This document shows, piece by piece, positions 1-7,205 of a stretch of 20,517 bases of DNA (positions within the stretch are counted from its first letter, which is position 1; every line of letters starts with the position of its first letter). This DNA is from Taibaiella sp. (lineage in GTDB: Bacteria > Bacteroidota > Bacteroidia > Chitinophagales > Chitinophagaceae), in assembly GCA_019454705.1 (NCBI GenBank), contig JACFNS010000008.1, positions 1-20,517 of the forward strand. Direction: 5' to 3'. The translations under genes and the position numbers were made by a program. The notes under the pieces were generated by a model that searched no databases, was not told where the DNA came from, and saw only the letters and a list, made by a program, of their open reading frames with translations.

Positions 1-1134
1 ATGCATGATAGTTTTAGGATTGCAAAGTTTGTAACCCGTAAATATCAGTATGGCTGCCAGCGATGCCTTGGGTATTAGGTTCAGCACTGTAGGTATCAGC
101 GCTACGCATACTAATAGCAAACTGCCATGTATAATCGTGGACAGCTTTGACTTGGCACCGGCATTGATATTAGCGCTGGAACGCACAATTACCGATGTCA
201 TGGGCAGGCCGCCTATCAATCCTGCTACTATGTTGCCTATTCCCTGCGCTTTCAGCTCGCGGTTTGTAGGCGTAAAACGTTTCATCGGGTCCAGCTTGTC
301 TGTGGCTTCCAGGCACAGCAATGTTTCTATTGAGGCTACCACTGCTATTACCGCACCTGTTTGCCATACGTCAGCACGGCTAAAGCCTGAGAAGTCTGGC
401 ATAGTGAACTGGCCTATGAATTCTGAAAAGCTACCCGCTATAGGCAGGTTGACCAGGTGTATTGTATCCAGGTACATTGAGGAGCCGTTCATGCGCAGCA
501 GTTCGTTAATAAGCACGGCTATCACTACTACCACCAACCCCGATGGCACCAATTTCAGCTTGCGGAATGATTTTGTCATCCACAGGAACAACAACGTCAA
601 ACCTATTATTGAAATAATTACAGCCGCTGGTTCTACATGGTTGAAGGCAGAAGTAATATAATCCATTGTGAAGCCGTCTTCAGCATCCACCATTCTTTCA
701 TGCCCCTCTCCATCGTAGCCTAGCGCCTCAGGTATCATCTTGATAATGATGGTAAGGCCTATACCTGCCAGCATACCTTCTATTACTGCGCTGGGGAAAT
801 AGTTGGCTATTGAACCTGCTTTGGCAAAACCCAAAATCAACTGGATGATACCTGCTGCTATTACTGCGCAAAGGAAGATGTCCCATGAGCCTAAGTCGGT
901 AATTGCAGCCAGGACAATAGCTGTAAGGCCGGCAGCAGGGCCCGCAACACTCAGTTGAGACCCGCTGAGAAAGCCGACAAGTATACCGGCGACAATGCCG
1001 GTAACGATACCGGCAAATAAAGGCGCACCCGATGCCTGTGCTATGCCCAGGCAAAGGGGCAGGGCGATGAGGAAGACGATAATGCCGGAAATGGCATCAC
1101 TTTTAATATTGCTGAATAGTCCTGATTTTTTCAT
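1..1134 (-). CDS. SulP/SLC26 family inorganic anion transporter, C-terminus cut off by window start
   Basis: Reading leftward from an ATG at 1132-1134, an open frame of 378 codons runs off the window. The N-terminus carries DAISGIIVFLIALPLCLGIA and then SGSQLSVAGPAAGLTAIV, the hallmark first segments of SulP/SLC26 permeases. Many hydrophobic helices follow, and a SIETLLCLEATDKLD segment lies in the middle, as is usual for the bacterial family. Family members move sulfate, bicarbonate or other anions across the inner membrane. Bacteroidetes homologues often sit beside carbonic anhydrase, so bicarbonate is possible, but the substrate cannot be read from sequence. The final helices and any STAS domain would lie beyond base 1. 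The family call is firm; the substrate is unknown. Confidence 0.93.
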   Translation of the reverse strand, partial: MKKSGLFSNIKSDAISGIIVFLIALPLCLGIAQASGAPLFAGIVTGIVAGILVGFLSGSQLSVAGPAAGLTAIVLAAITDLGSWDIFLCAVIAAGIIQLILGFAKAGSIANYFPSAVIEGMLAGIGLTIIIKMIPEALGYDGEGHERMVDAEDGFTMDYITSAFNHVEPAAVIISIIGLTLLFLWMTKSFRKLKLVPSGLVVVVIAVLINELLRMNGSSMYLDTIHLVNLPIAGSFSEFIGQFTMPDFSGFSRADVWQTGAVIAVVASIETLLCLEATDKLDPMKRFTPTNRELKAQGIGNIVAGLIGGLPMTSVIVRSSANINAGAKSKLSTIIHGSLLLVCVALIPTVLNLIPKASLAAILIFTGYKLCNPKTIMH

Positions 1135-1180
1135 ATCACTACGTGAATTATTTCTGCGTTGAGGTGTAATCTTTTTATTA

Positions 1181-1211
1181 AAAAAATAAGTAATGCGGCT
1201 TAAGGGGCAAG
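1181..1211 (-). promoter_or_regulatory. Candidate promoter of the SulP gene
   Basis: On the minus strand a CTTG element (1208-1211) is separated by about 19 bases from TATTTTTT (1181-1188), one mismatch from the Bacteroidetes -7 box TAnnTTTG. It lies about 47 bases upstream of the SulP start. The match is moderate and the surroundings are AT-rich, so this is tentative. Confidence 0.3.
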
Positions 1212-1215
1212 CCAC
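1195..1215 (-). terminator. Possible terminator hairpin after the small gene at 1230-1574
   Basis: On the minus strand GTGGCTT pairs with AAGCCGC (7 bp including one G-T pair) around a 7-base loop. A run of seven T follows after a short gap. It lies 15 bases beyond the stop of the small gene. It overlaps the proposed SulP promoter, so the two readings compete in part. Confidence 0.25.
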
Positions 1216-1229
1216 GGGCAAAGAAAAGA

Positions 1230-1574
1230 TTAGCCTATGTTAGGCGGGGGCGTGATAATATCAGGTATATGCTGTTTGGATATACTTTCGGGTTTTAGCA
1301 GGCCCAACCCTCCTGATGTGAGTATAAGCGACCAGCAGGCGTAGTTAAACTGCCGGTTGTAGGTGTATGAATCGTTTTCCAATTTTAATTTGGTGGTAGG
1401 CTCATCATTGTCCGGTGCAGACTCATGTATTTCTTCCACCATTGTGCCTTTAAACAAAATCTTCCCTATCTCCTTAACAGGCAACACCTGGAAAGAGAAA
1501 ATGAACAGAAAAAAAATGGTCAGCAGCTTTTGCACAGCATGCAAGTTACTGTATCCTGTTGGTTTACCCGACAT
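1230..1574 (-). CDS. Small hypothetical protein with one hydrophobic segment
   Basis: A 114-residue protein starting at ATG 1572-1574 and ending with TAA. Residues about 16-33 (KLLTIFFLFIFSFQVLPV) form one hydrophobic stretch that could be an uncleaved signal or membrane anchor. The rest is polar, with acidic and Pro-rich parts (ending TPPPNIG). I recall similar short proteins with FxFSFQVLPVKxIGK in Chitinophagaceae, but cannot assign a function. It is divergent from the TPR gene at 1684 and shares an intergenic region of about 110 bases with it. The opposite strand also has a frame through this region, but that frame only extends the TPR gene past its signal peptide and is rejected. Confidence 0.6.
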   Translation of the reverse strand: MSGKPTGYSNLHAVQKLLTIFFLFIFSFQVLPVKEIGKILFKGTMVEEIHESAPDNDEPTTKLKLENDSYTYNRQFNYACWSLILTSGGLGLLKPESISKQHIPDIITPPPNIG

Positions 1575-1622
1575 TAAACATCAATATTATGTTAAATGGT
1601 ACATATTCAAAAATGCTAAAGC

Positions 1623-1655
1623 TTTGGCAATCAGTGTAAAAAATCTTTATTTATG
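1623..1655 (+). promoter_or_regulatory. Candidate Bacteroidetes-type promoter for the TPR gene
   Basis: TTTG (1623-1626), a 21-base spacer, then TATTTATG (1648-1655), one mismatch from TAnnTTTG. The expected start of transcription is about 20 bases before the ATG at 1684. A second, perfect TAnnTTTG match (TATTTTTG, 1668-1675) lies closer but would give a nearly leaderless message. Confidence 0.35.
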
Positions 1656-1683
1656 CCAGTATTATGGTATTTTTGCGGGCTGT

Positions 1684-2772
1684 ATGAAAGTTTTCTCCCA
1701 TTATATTCTTAGCGCCATGCTCATCCTGGTTACAGTGGGTTCTGTCCATGCACAAATCAGCTGGCCTACACCAGAGGTGGAAAACCTATACAAACAAGCC
1801 CGTGATTACCATTCGCAGGGCAACCTGCGCGAGGCTATCATCCGCTACCAGCAGGCCATACAAATAGCTCCTGAAATAGTGCTGCTGCACCGCGAACTGG
1901 CGCAGGCCTATTACCTGGCACAGGGTTATGACGATGCCATTGCCACCCTGCAGCCCATCATCGACCAGGGAGTAGCAGATGCTGAAACATATAAGATTAT
2001 GGCCCAGTGCTTAGTGGCCAAAAGAGAGAATAAAAAAGCGAAAAAGTTACTGCGCGATGCCATTACAACCATGCCCGATGCCGGTACGCTCTACCACCAG
2101 ATGGGCTTGGTGTACGAGCAGGATAACGAGATGGTATATGCACTGGAAAGCTGGCTGGAGGGTATAGCTAAAGCCCCCGCCTACCATCTTAATTATTATG
2201 AGGCAGCCCGTACATACTTGAATACAGATAAACCTGTATGGGTGATACTATACGGTGAGATATTCGTGAATATGGAGCACCATACCAAGCGGGCATATGA
2301 CACACGTGCTATGATACTGAACGCCTACACGAAATTATTCACCTCGCTGGCTACGGGCAATATTCCCAAGTTTGGCTCCGGGGGCACTGATGCAGGTAGT
2401 TTTGAGCAGGCTGTGTACGATACATATATAAAATTGTCGCCTGTAATGAGTGATGGGTTCACCACCGAAAATTTGACCATGCTGCGTACCCGCTTCATTA
2501 TGGACTGGACAATGCAATACGCGCAGAAATACCCGTTTTCACTTTTCTCACGCCACGACTATATGATACGCAATGGCTATTTTGACGCCTATAATCAATG
2601 GTTGTTTGGCAAGGTGGAAAACCAGCAGCAGTTCGAAGCGTGGAACAGGTTTCACCAGGATGCTATACCCAGGCTGGAAGGATGGATGCGCCAGTACCCC
2701 TACCGTGCCGGCGACAATGAATATTATAACGCTAAAACAGTAGATGGTATATTCCAAAAGAAAAAAGGCTGA
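1684..2772 (+). CDS. Exported tetratricopeptide-repeat protein
   Basis: A 362-residue protein. The frame is open much further upstream (to 1363), but I choose ATG 1684 because it begins a clear signal peptide (MKVFSHYILSAMLILVTVG, cleavage near VHAQ at residue 24). Residues about 33-165 hold roughly four TPR helices pairs, for example AIIRYQQAIQIAPE followed by AYYLAQGYDDAIATL. The remaining C-terminal 190 residues are rich in Tyr, Trp and Phe and match no domain I recognise. It probably acts in the periplasm as a protein-binding scaffold. It ends 94 bases before the SurA-like gene on the same strand, so a shared envelope-biogenesis role is possible but is inference. Confidence 0.88.
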   Translation: MKVFSHYILSAMLILVTVGSVHAQISWPTPEVENLYKQARDYHSQGNLREAIIRYQQAIQIAPEIVLLHRELAQAYYLAQGYDDAIATLQPIIDQGVADAETYKIMAQCLVAKRENKKAKKLLRDAITTMPDAGTLYHQMGLVYEQDNEMVYALESWLEGIAKAPAYHLNYYEAARTYLNTDKPVWVILYGEIFVNMEHHTKRAYDTRAMILNAYTKLFTSLATGNIPKFGSGGTDAGSFEQAVYDTYIKLSPVMSDGFTTENLTMLRTRFIMDWTMQYAQKYPFSLFSRHDYMIRNGYFDAYNQWLFGKVENQQQFEAWNRFHQDAIPRLEGWMRQYPYRAGDNEYYNAKTVDGIFQKKKG

Positions 2773-2797
2773 TATAAACGTTAAAAATATCCTGCAC

Positions 2798-2830
2798 GTT
2801 CTTTCAGGCAGGCCAAATACACTACATTTG
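2798..2830 (+). promoter_or_regulatory. Candidate promoter of the SurA-like gene
   Basis: A perfect -7 box TACATTTG (2823-2830) is preceded by a weak -33 element GTTC (2798-2801) at a 21-base spacing. It leaves a leader of about 30 bases before the chosen ATG at 2867. This supports that start over the further-upstream one at 2744, which would lie inside the preceding gene. Confidence 0.4.
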
Positions 2831-2866
2831 CCATCACATTTCGGGCTACGTGCCACATTTATACAC

Positions 2867-4255
2867 ATGACGAAAAAAAATCCTGCATATACATCACTGT
2901 TCAGGGCAATGTTGCCACTGGTACTTATTTGCCTTTCATTTGCCGCCGGTGCGCAAACCGAATTAGATAAAATAATAGGCGTTGTAGGCAAAAAGCATAT
3001 CATACTGAAATCGGATATTGATATGCAGGTAAAAGCTATGCAGGAGCAAAATCCTGAAATAGGCGATATGCCCGAGTGCGACATACTGGAGCAGATGGTG
3101 TTGCAAAAGCTGCTGGTAGAACAGGGCGAGCGGGACAGCGTGGTGGTAAGTGATGAAGAAGTGGAAGCCCAGTTGGAAAACAGGGTGCGTTACTTCATCA
3201 TGCAATATGGCTCTAAAGAGAAAGTAGAAGAACTGTCGGGCAAAACCATATACCAGTTGAAAGAAGAAAACCGCCAGGTGACGCGCGAGATGATTATGTC
3301 GGAAAGGGTGCAGGGCACCATATTGGAGAGCGTGAAAGTAACACCTGCCGAAGTACAGAAGTTTTATGCCAGCATTCCCGCAGACAGTTTACCCTTCTTT
3401 CCCGCTACGGTAGAGCTGGGACAAATAGTACTGGACCCTGAAGTAAGCCCGGAACTGGACACCTATGCCCGCCGGAAAATTGAAGAGATACGCAAAGAAA
3501 TAGTAGAAGGGGGTGCAGACTTTGAAATAAAGGCAGGTATTGAAAGCCAGGACCCCGGCAGCCGCAATGATGGTGGATTGATGCGGGGCATTACACGAAA
3601 AGGCGGCAACCTGGTGACGGAGTTTGCTGTAGCAGCGTTCAAGCTGCAAAACGGAGAGATTTCTCCTGTAATACGCACACGCTTTGGCTACCACATCATA
3701 CAAATGGTAAACAGGAAGGGCGATGAAGCGGACGTGAGGCATATATTAATAACACCGGAACGTACCAGTGCCGACTTTGAGAAAGCATTGGCCAAACTGG
3801 ACAGCATACGTACCGAACTGGTAGCAGGCAGGCTGACATTTGAAACAGCGGTGGGCAAATTTTCTACCGACGAACTGTCGAACCGCACGGGCGGCATGAT
3901 AGCCGACCAGCAGGGTAACACAACACTGGAAGTAGAAGACCTGGACCCCGTACTGGCGCTGATGATAGATACACTGAAGCCCGGTAATTATTCTAAGCCG
4001 ATGGTATATACCAACATGCGCGGCGAACGTTCTACCCGCATTGTGTATATGAAGAGTATAACCGCACCACACAAAGCCAACCTGAAAGAAGACTATAGCA
4101 GGATACAGTTTGCCGCTATACAGAAAAAGAAAGGTGAGCGCATGCAACAGTGGATAAGGGAAAAAGCCCCTTCGTATTACATCAGGATAGACGACGAATA
4201 CGCCCAGTGCCCCAACCTGCAGGTGTACCGCAGTGATAGTTCCGCAAAGAAATAA
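2867..4255 (+). CDS. SurA-like periplasmic chaperone / PpiC peptidyl-prolyl cis-trans isomerase
   Basis: A 462-residue protein with a signal peptide (hydrophobic MLPLVLICLSFAAGAQ, residues 15-30). Residues about 33-165 form a SurA N-terminal chaperone domain (DKIIGVVGKKHIILKSDID, then helices to VTPAEVQKFY). Two parvulin domains follow, about 182-284 and 288-400. The first has the typical GGLMRG and FGYHIIQM strands; the second begins ADVRHILI and has TGGMI. SurA proteins escort unfolded outer-membrane proteins through the periplasm and isomerise proline bonds. The C-terminal helix region (about 405-435) also fits SurA. I chose ATG 2867 because it places the signal peptide at the N-terminus. 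Bacteroidetes often carry several paralogues, so I give no gene symbol. Confidence 0.93.
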   Translation: MTKKNPAYTSLFRAMLPLVLICLSFAAGAQTELDKIIGVVGKKHIILKSDIDMQVKAMQEQNPEIGDMPECDILEQMVLQKLLVEQGERDSVVVSDEEVEAQLENRVRYFIMQYGSKEKVEELSGKTIYQLKEENRQVTREMIMSERVQGTILESVKVTPAEVQKFYASIPADSLPFFPATVELGQIVLDPEVSPELDTYARRKIEEIRKEIVEGGADFEIKAGIESQDPGSRNDGGLMRGITRKGGNLVTEFAVAAFKLQNGEISPVIRTRFGYHIIQMVNRKGDEADVRHILITPERTSADFEKALAKLDSIRTELVAGRLTFETAVGKFSTDELSNRTGGMIADQQGNTTLEVEDLDPVLALMIDTLKPGNYSKPMVYTNMRGERSTRIVYMKSITAPHKANLKEDYSRIQFAAIQKKKGERMQQWIREKAPSYYIRIDDEYAQCPNLQVYRSDSSAKK

Positions 4256-4278
4256 GCAGTGTATTATAAAAAATCTGG

Positions 4279-4301
4279 AAGCGCCTTTAGGCGCTTTTTT
4301 T
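4279..4301 (+). terminator. Rho-independent terminator of the SurA-like gene
   Basis: A perfect 7-bp stem AAGCGCC/GGCGCTT with a TTTA loop is followed by a T-run. It sits 24 bases after the stop codon. Confidence 0.9.
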
Positions 4302-4315
4302 ATTCTACGCTTTCA

Positions 4316-4346
4316 CCATCCTTTAACAGAAGATGGCGCTTTTTTT
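4316..4346 (+). terminator. Second, weaker tandem terminator
   Basis: CCATC (4316-4320) can pair with GATGG (4332-4336), followed by CGC and seven T. Its tail GGCGCTTTTTTT (4335-4346) repeats exactly the 3' arm and T-run of the first terminator (4290-4301). It may be a backup terminator or a partial duplication. Confidence 0.4.
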
Positions 4347-4370
4347 CAATACGGGGAGCAGACGGGCAGG

Positions 4371-4378
4371 TAGCTTTG
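4371..4378 (+). promoter_or_regulatory. -7 box of the hemerythrin-like gene
   Basis: TAGCTTTG is a perfect TAnnTTTG match, 16 bases before the ATG at 4395. The -33 region is only T-rich, with no clear TTTG. Confidence 0.45.
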
Positions 4379-4394
4379 CACAAAAATCATAACT

Positions 4395-5081
4395 ATGACA
4401 CACAATCGTTACAATGTATTCAACCAGATACACAAAGGGCTACGCCACCTGATGTACGATACCGCAGTGCGCCTGCAAACTACCGATTTGTCGCGCCCGG
4501 AGGCTACCGAGGTTATCAACTCAGTATCACTTGTAGTTGACCTCTTCGATGAACACGCACACCATGAAGACAAGTATGTACTACCAATGGTAGAAAAGCA
4601 CAACCCGGCATTGGTTGCTGATTTTGAGAAAGATCATGAACTGGACCATAAACTGTCAGATGGGTTGAGGCAACTGGTAGCATCATGGAAAAGTGCGGCC
4701 ACCCAACAGGAACGAAACATTACAGGGCAGGGTATCTTTTATGCATTCAACGAGTTTATAGCCTTTAACCTGTACCACATGAACAGGGAAGAAGATACGT
4801 TGCTCGCTACCTTATGGAAACATCATACTGACGAAGAGCTGCATGCAGCCTCACAGGCTATAGTAGCCAGTATACCACCCGATGTGTTGATGCTGGAAAG
4901 TAAATGGATGATGCGCAGCATGAACAATGCGGAAATTGCAGAATGGATGACAGGCATTAAACATGGAGCACCTGCCGAAGTATATGCTGTATACCTGCAA
5001 ATGGCGGAACAGGAACTGTCTGCGGAGAGGTTTCACATGATTGCCTCTGCTCTGGAAACAGAAATAACCGTTGCAGAGTAA
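4395..5081 (+). CDS. Hemerythrin HHE-domain protein
   Basis: A 228-residue soluble protein with no signal peptide. Candidate di-iron ligands are placed as in the HHE/hemerythrin four-helix bundle: His13 (QIHKGLRH), His54-His57 with Glu58 (DEHAHHEDKY), His81 with His85 (KDHELDHKL), and His128 with Glu132/Glu133 (NLYHMNREED). Such proteins bind a non-haem di-iron centre and act in oxygen or nitric-oxide sensing, iron handling or repair of iron-sulfur clusters. About 85 residues after the bundle (from 140) are helical and of unknown role. It has its own promoter-like box and lies downstream of strong terminators, so it appears monocistronic. The family is clear; the physiological role is not. 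Confidence 0.88.
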   Translation: MTHNRYNVFNQIHKGLRHLMYDTAVRLQTTDLSRPEATEVINSVSLVVDLFDEHAHHEDKYVLPMVEKHNPALVADFEKDHELDHKLSDGLRQLVASWKSAATQQERNITGQGIFYAFNEFIAFNLYHMNREEDTLLATLWKHHTDEELHAASQAIVASIPPDVLMLESKWMMRSMNNAEIAEWMTGIKHGAPAEVYAVYLQMAEQELSAERFHMIASALETEITVAE

Positions 5082-5120
5082 TATGTCGGATTTCTTCAAT
5101 AAACGGCCGAATAAACATAT

Positions 5121-5128
5121 TATCTTTG
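5121..5128 (+). promoter_or_regulatory. -7 box of the AraC-type regulator gene
   Basis: TATCTTTG is a perfect TAnnTTTG match, giving a leader of about 33 bases before ATG 5168. The -33 element is weak. Confidence 0.45.
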
Positions 5129-5167
5129 CGGTGCATTTTACAACGATGCAATAGTACTTAAAGGGTT

Positions 5168-6007
5168 ATGACACTCACGTATAAAGAATACACGCCGTCG
5201 CCGCAGTTGCAACCCTACGTTGACAACTACACCTACATGGTGTTTGACGGGCACTGTGAGGAGGAATCGCCTATACAGCGTTGCCTGCCGTTGGGTATGA
5301 CGCAGATTATCATACACGTCAACCAGATGTGCAGCAGCACATGGAACAACGGTGAATGGAAGCAACTGCCCAACGCATCATTTATTGGTATTCACCGCGA
5401 CCCTGTATCGTGGAGGACTAAAGGCAGAAAGGTGATGTTCGGCATATCGCTGAAACCTGAAGCGCTGATGCAAATATTCAGGATACCTGTATGCGATTTG
5501 TTTAATTCCTATACCGACCTGGAAAGTTTCCTGGGCAGAAAGACGGAGTTGCTGACAGGGCGTATGTATGGTGTAGAGTGCCCGCGTACACTCATCAATA
5601 TCAGCGAGCAGTTTATGATACAGCAGCTCAACAGCATGAACGCCCGCAGCAATTATGTCGATGACGCCGTATCGCTGATACGCATATCCAAAGGCACCAT
5701 CAGTATTGATGAGTTGAGCAGGCAATTGTACGTAAGCGAGCGCAAATTGCAGCGGGGCTTTAAAGACATACTGGGCACTAATCCTAAAATGTACACGCGT
5801 ATCATCCGCTTCAGAAATGCATATGAGTACCTGCAGCAAAACCTGAAGGAGGAAATATCATGGGCGGATATTTCTTACCATTTCGGCTATGCCGACCAGG
5901 CTCATTTCATCCGTGAGTTCAGGGAGTTTGCCGGGGAAAACCCTACGCGGGTCATCGACAACAAACCCGCATATTGCCAACTAAACGAAGAACTGGTGTA
6001 CGGGTAA
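5168..6007 (+). CDS. AraC-family transcriptional regulator
   Basis: A 279-residue cytoplasmic protein. The N-terminal 150 residues resemble the sensor half common in Bacteroidetes AraC proteins (PSPQLQPYVDNYTYM, PLGMTQIIIHV, FGISLKPEAL), probably the DUF6597 type. The C-terminal part carries both AraC helix-turn-helix motifs: about 177-198 (ISIDELSRQLYVSERKLQRGF) and about 230-251 (ISWADISYHFGYADQAHFIR). It also has the F-REFAGENPT signature that closes the family profile. It should activate or repress nearby genes in response to an unknown ligand. The cytochrome gene that follows on the same strand (6111), or the hemerythrin gene, is a possible target by position only. Confidence 0.93.
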   Translation: MTLTYKEYTPSPQLQPYVDNYTYMVFDGHCEEESPIQRCLPLGMTQIIIHVNQMCSSTWNNGEWKQLPNASFIGIHRDPVSWRTKGRKVMFGISLKPEALMQIFRIPVCDLFNSYTDLESFLGRKTELLTGRMYGVECPRTLINISEQFMIQQLNSMNARSNYVDDAVSLIRISKGTISIDELSRQLYVSERKLQRGFKDILGTNPKMYTRIIRFRNAYEYLQQNLKEEISWADISYHFGYADQAHFIREFREFAGENPTRVIDNKPAYCQLNEELVYG

Positions 6008-6110
6008 GTAATTCAGAAAAAACAAGGTAAATACAATAAACGTAAACGGGCGCACTGTCTGTAACGCTAATCTTATGCACTCATTTTCTAATCAACTAAA
6101 ACATAAACAT

Positions 6111-6686
6111 ATGAAAAGAACAAAGTACACAATTGTTGCACTGCTCTCGCTGATAGCAGTGGCCTGCAACAGCAACCAACCGCAGGTGGCTGAACAAACA
6201 GCACCGACACAGGAGGAAAAAGTAAAACGCGGCGAATACCTGGTAACCGTAATAGGCTGCGGCGACTGCCACACACCTAAAATCATGACACCGCAAGGCC
6301 CCGCACCCGATATGGAGAGGTACCTGTCGGGCTACAATGCGGAAATGCCGCTGGGCGAATATGACACAACATTGGCCGCAAGCGGGCAGTGGGCGCTGTT
6401 CAAAGGCGACCTGACAGCAGCAGCAGGCCCCTGGGGTGTGTCTTTTGCCGCTAACATCACATCCGACGGTACAGGTATTGGCAACTGGAGCCTGGAAAAC
6501 TTCCGTAAGGCTATGAAAGAAGGTAAATACAAAGGCATAGACAACAGCCGCCCGCTGCTGCCGCCCATGCCCTGGCAAAACTTCGCACAGCTGACGGACG
6601 AAGACATTGAGGCGATGTTTGAATACCTGAAGACGGTAAAGCCGGTTAAGAACCTGGTACCCCAGGCTATATCACCCAAAGCATAG
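6111..6686 (+). CDS. Monohaem c-type cytochrome lipoprotein
   Basis: A 191-residue protein from ATG 6111. An upstream in-frame ATG at 6075 would push the signal peptide inward, so I prefer 6111. Residues 1-19 form a lipoprotein signal (LLSLIAVAC, lipid-bearing Cys19). A single haem-binding motif CGDCH is at 50-54. Met153 (PPMPWQNF) is a candidate axial ligand. The segment SFAANITSDGTGIGNWSLE followed by a Gly-rich FRKAMKEGKY matches the cytochrome c family seen in dehydrogenase subunits. It is probably anchored to a membrane facing the periplasm and passes electrons to an oxidase or dehydrogenase. The partner is not in the window. Confidence 0.88.
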   Translation: MKRTKYTIVALLSLIAVACNSNQPQVAEQTAPTQEEKVKRGEYLVTVIGCGDCHTPKIMTPQGPAPDMERYLSGYNAEMPLGEYDTTLAASGQWALFKGDLTAAAGPWGVSFAANITSDGTGIGNWSLENFRKAMKEGKYKGIDNSRPLLPPMPWQNFAQLTDEDIEAMFEYLKTVKPVKNLVPQAISPKA

Positions 6687-6719
6687 TAGTATTTATACAT
6701 TGATTGTTTTACATACCAT

Positions 6720-6748
6720 AATCTCCCGTTTCGTCGGGAGATTTTTTT
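6720..6748 (+). terminator. Rho-independent terminator after the cytochrome gene
   Basis: A perfect 9-bp stem AATCTCCCG/CGGGAGATT with a 6-base loop is followed by a T-run, 34 bases after the cytochrome stop. It insulates the cytochrome from the unit beginning at 6779. Confidence 0.9.
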
Positions 6749-6778
6749 AATTTAGCCTCATCAAACAAGGATACAGGG

Positions 6779-7183
6779 ATGAAGGTAAATGAAGTGCCGC
6801 AGGATGCCAGGGATTTTCGGGATGGTGACAAAGTGAAGAAACTGGTGTACGCGGTGGACAAAGACGGCAAGTACACAGGCGTAAATTCCGCCGGGTGGGA
6901 AGCTGAAAATACAGCTACCCGCCAGGCCTGGGATGCCGTGGACGAGGCTTTGGCAGAAACGGAAGCCAAAGTAAAAGCCGGGCAACTGAGCCCTATAGCT
7001 TACTACATGCAGAAATGCCTGATGGACAAAGGCCTGCTGGCCAAATATGTGGGCAAATGGGGCTGGCAGGTAAGCAGGCATATGAAACCATCTGTTTTCA
7101 ATAAGCTGGACCGCAGCTTGTTAGAAAAATACGCCTCCGTCTTCAACATTACTGTTGACGAACTCATATCTTTCGGCAAATAA
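6779..7183 (+). CDS. Hypothetical protein with XRE-like helix-turn-helix C-terminus, BtrH-associated
   Basis: A 134-residue protein starting at ATG 6779. The N-terminal half is small and charged (KKLVYAVDKDGKYTGVNS, then a helical TRQAWDAVDEALAETEAKV). The C-terminal 65 residues read like a Cro/CI-type helix-turn-helix: LLAKYVGKWGWQVSRHM followed by SLLEKYASVFNITVDELI. The latter matches the LaxalgVsvdeLl ending of XRE domains. It has no signal peptide. The next gene (BtrH-like) starts 22 bases downstream, so the two are probably one operon. I recall this family beside BtrH-type genes in other Bacteroidetes, which suggests a shared pathway. Whether it binds DNA is inference. Confidence 0.75.
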   Translation: MKVNEVPQDARDFRDGDKVKKLVYAVDKDGKYTGVNSAGWEAENTATRQAWDAVDEALAETEAKVKAGQLSPIAYYMQKCLMDKGLLAKYVGKWGWQVSRHMKPSVFNKLDRSLLEKYASVFNITVDELISFGK

Positions 7184-7205
7184 AATTCTTCTACATTTTC
7201 AACTG

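Noticed and set aside
1363..1683. Upstream extension of the TPR gene to an ATG at 1363
   Set aside because: It would bury the signal peptide over 100 residues inside the protein and overlap the small gene on the other strand. The ATG at 1684 fits the signal peptide and promoter.
2548..3084. A leftward 178-codon frame across the TPR/SurA junction
   Set aside because: It overlaps the end of one real gene and the signal peptide of the next, with a shadow-like composition rich in Cys, Phe and Ser.
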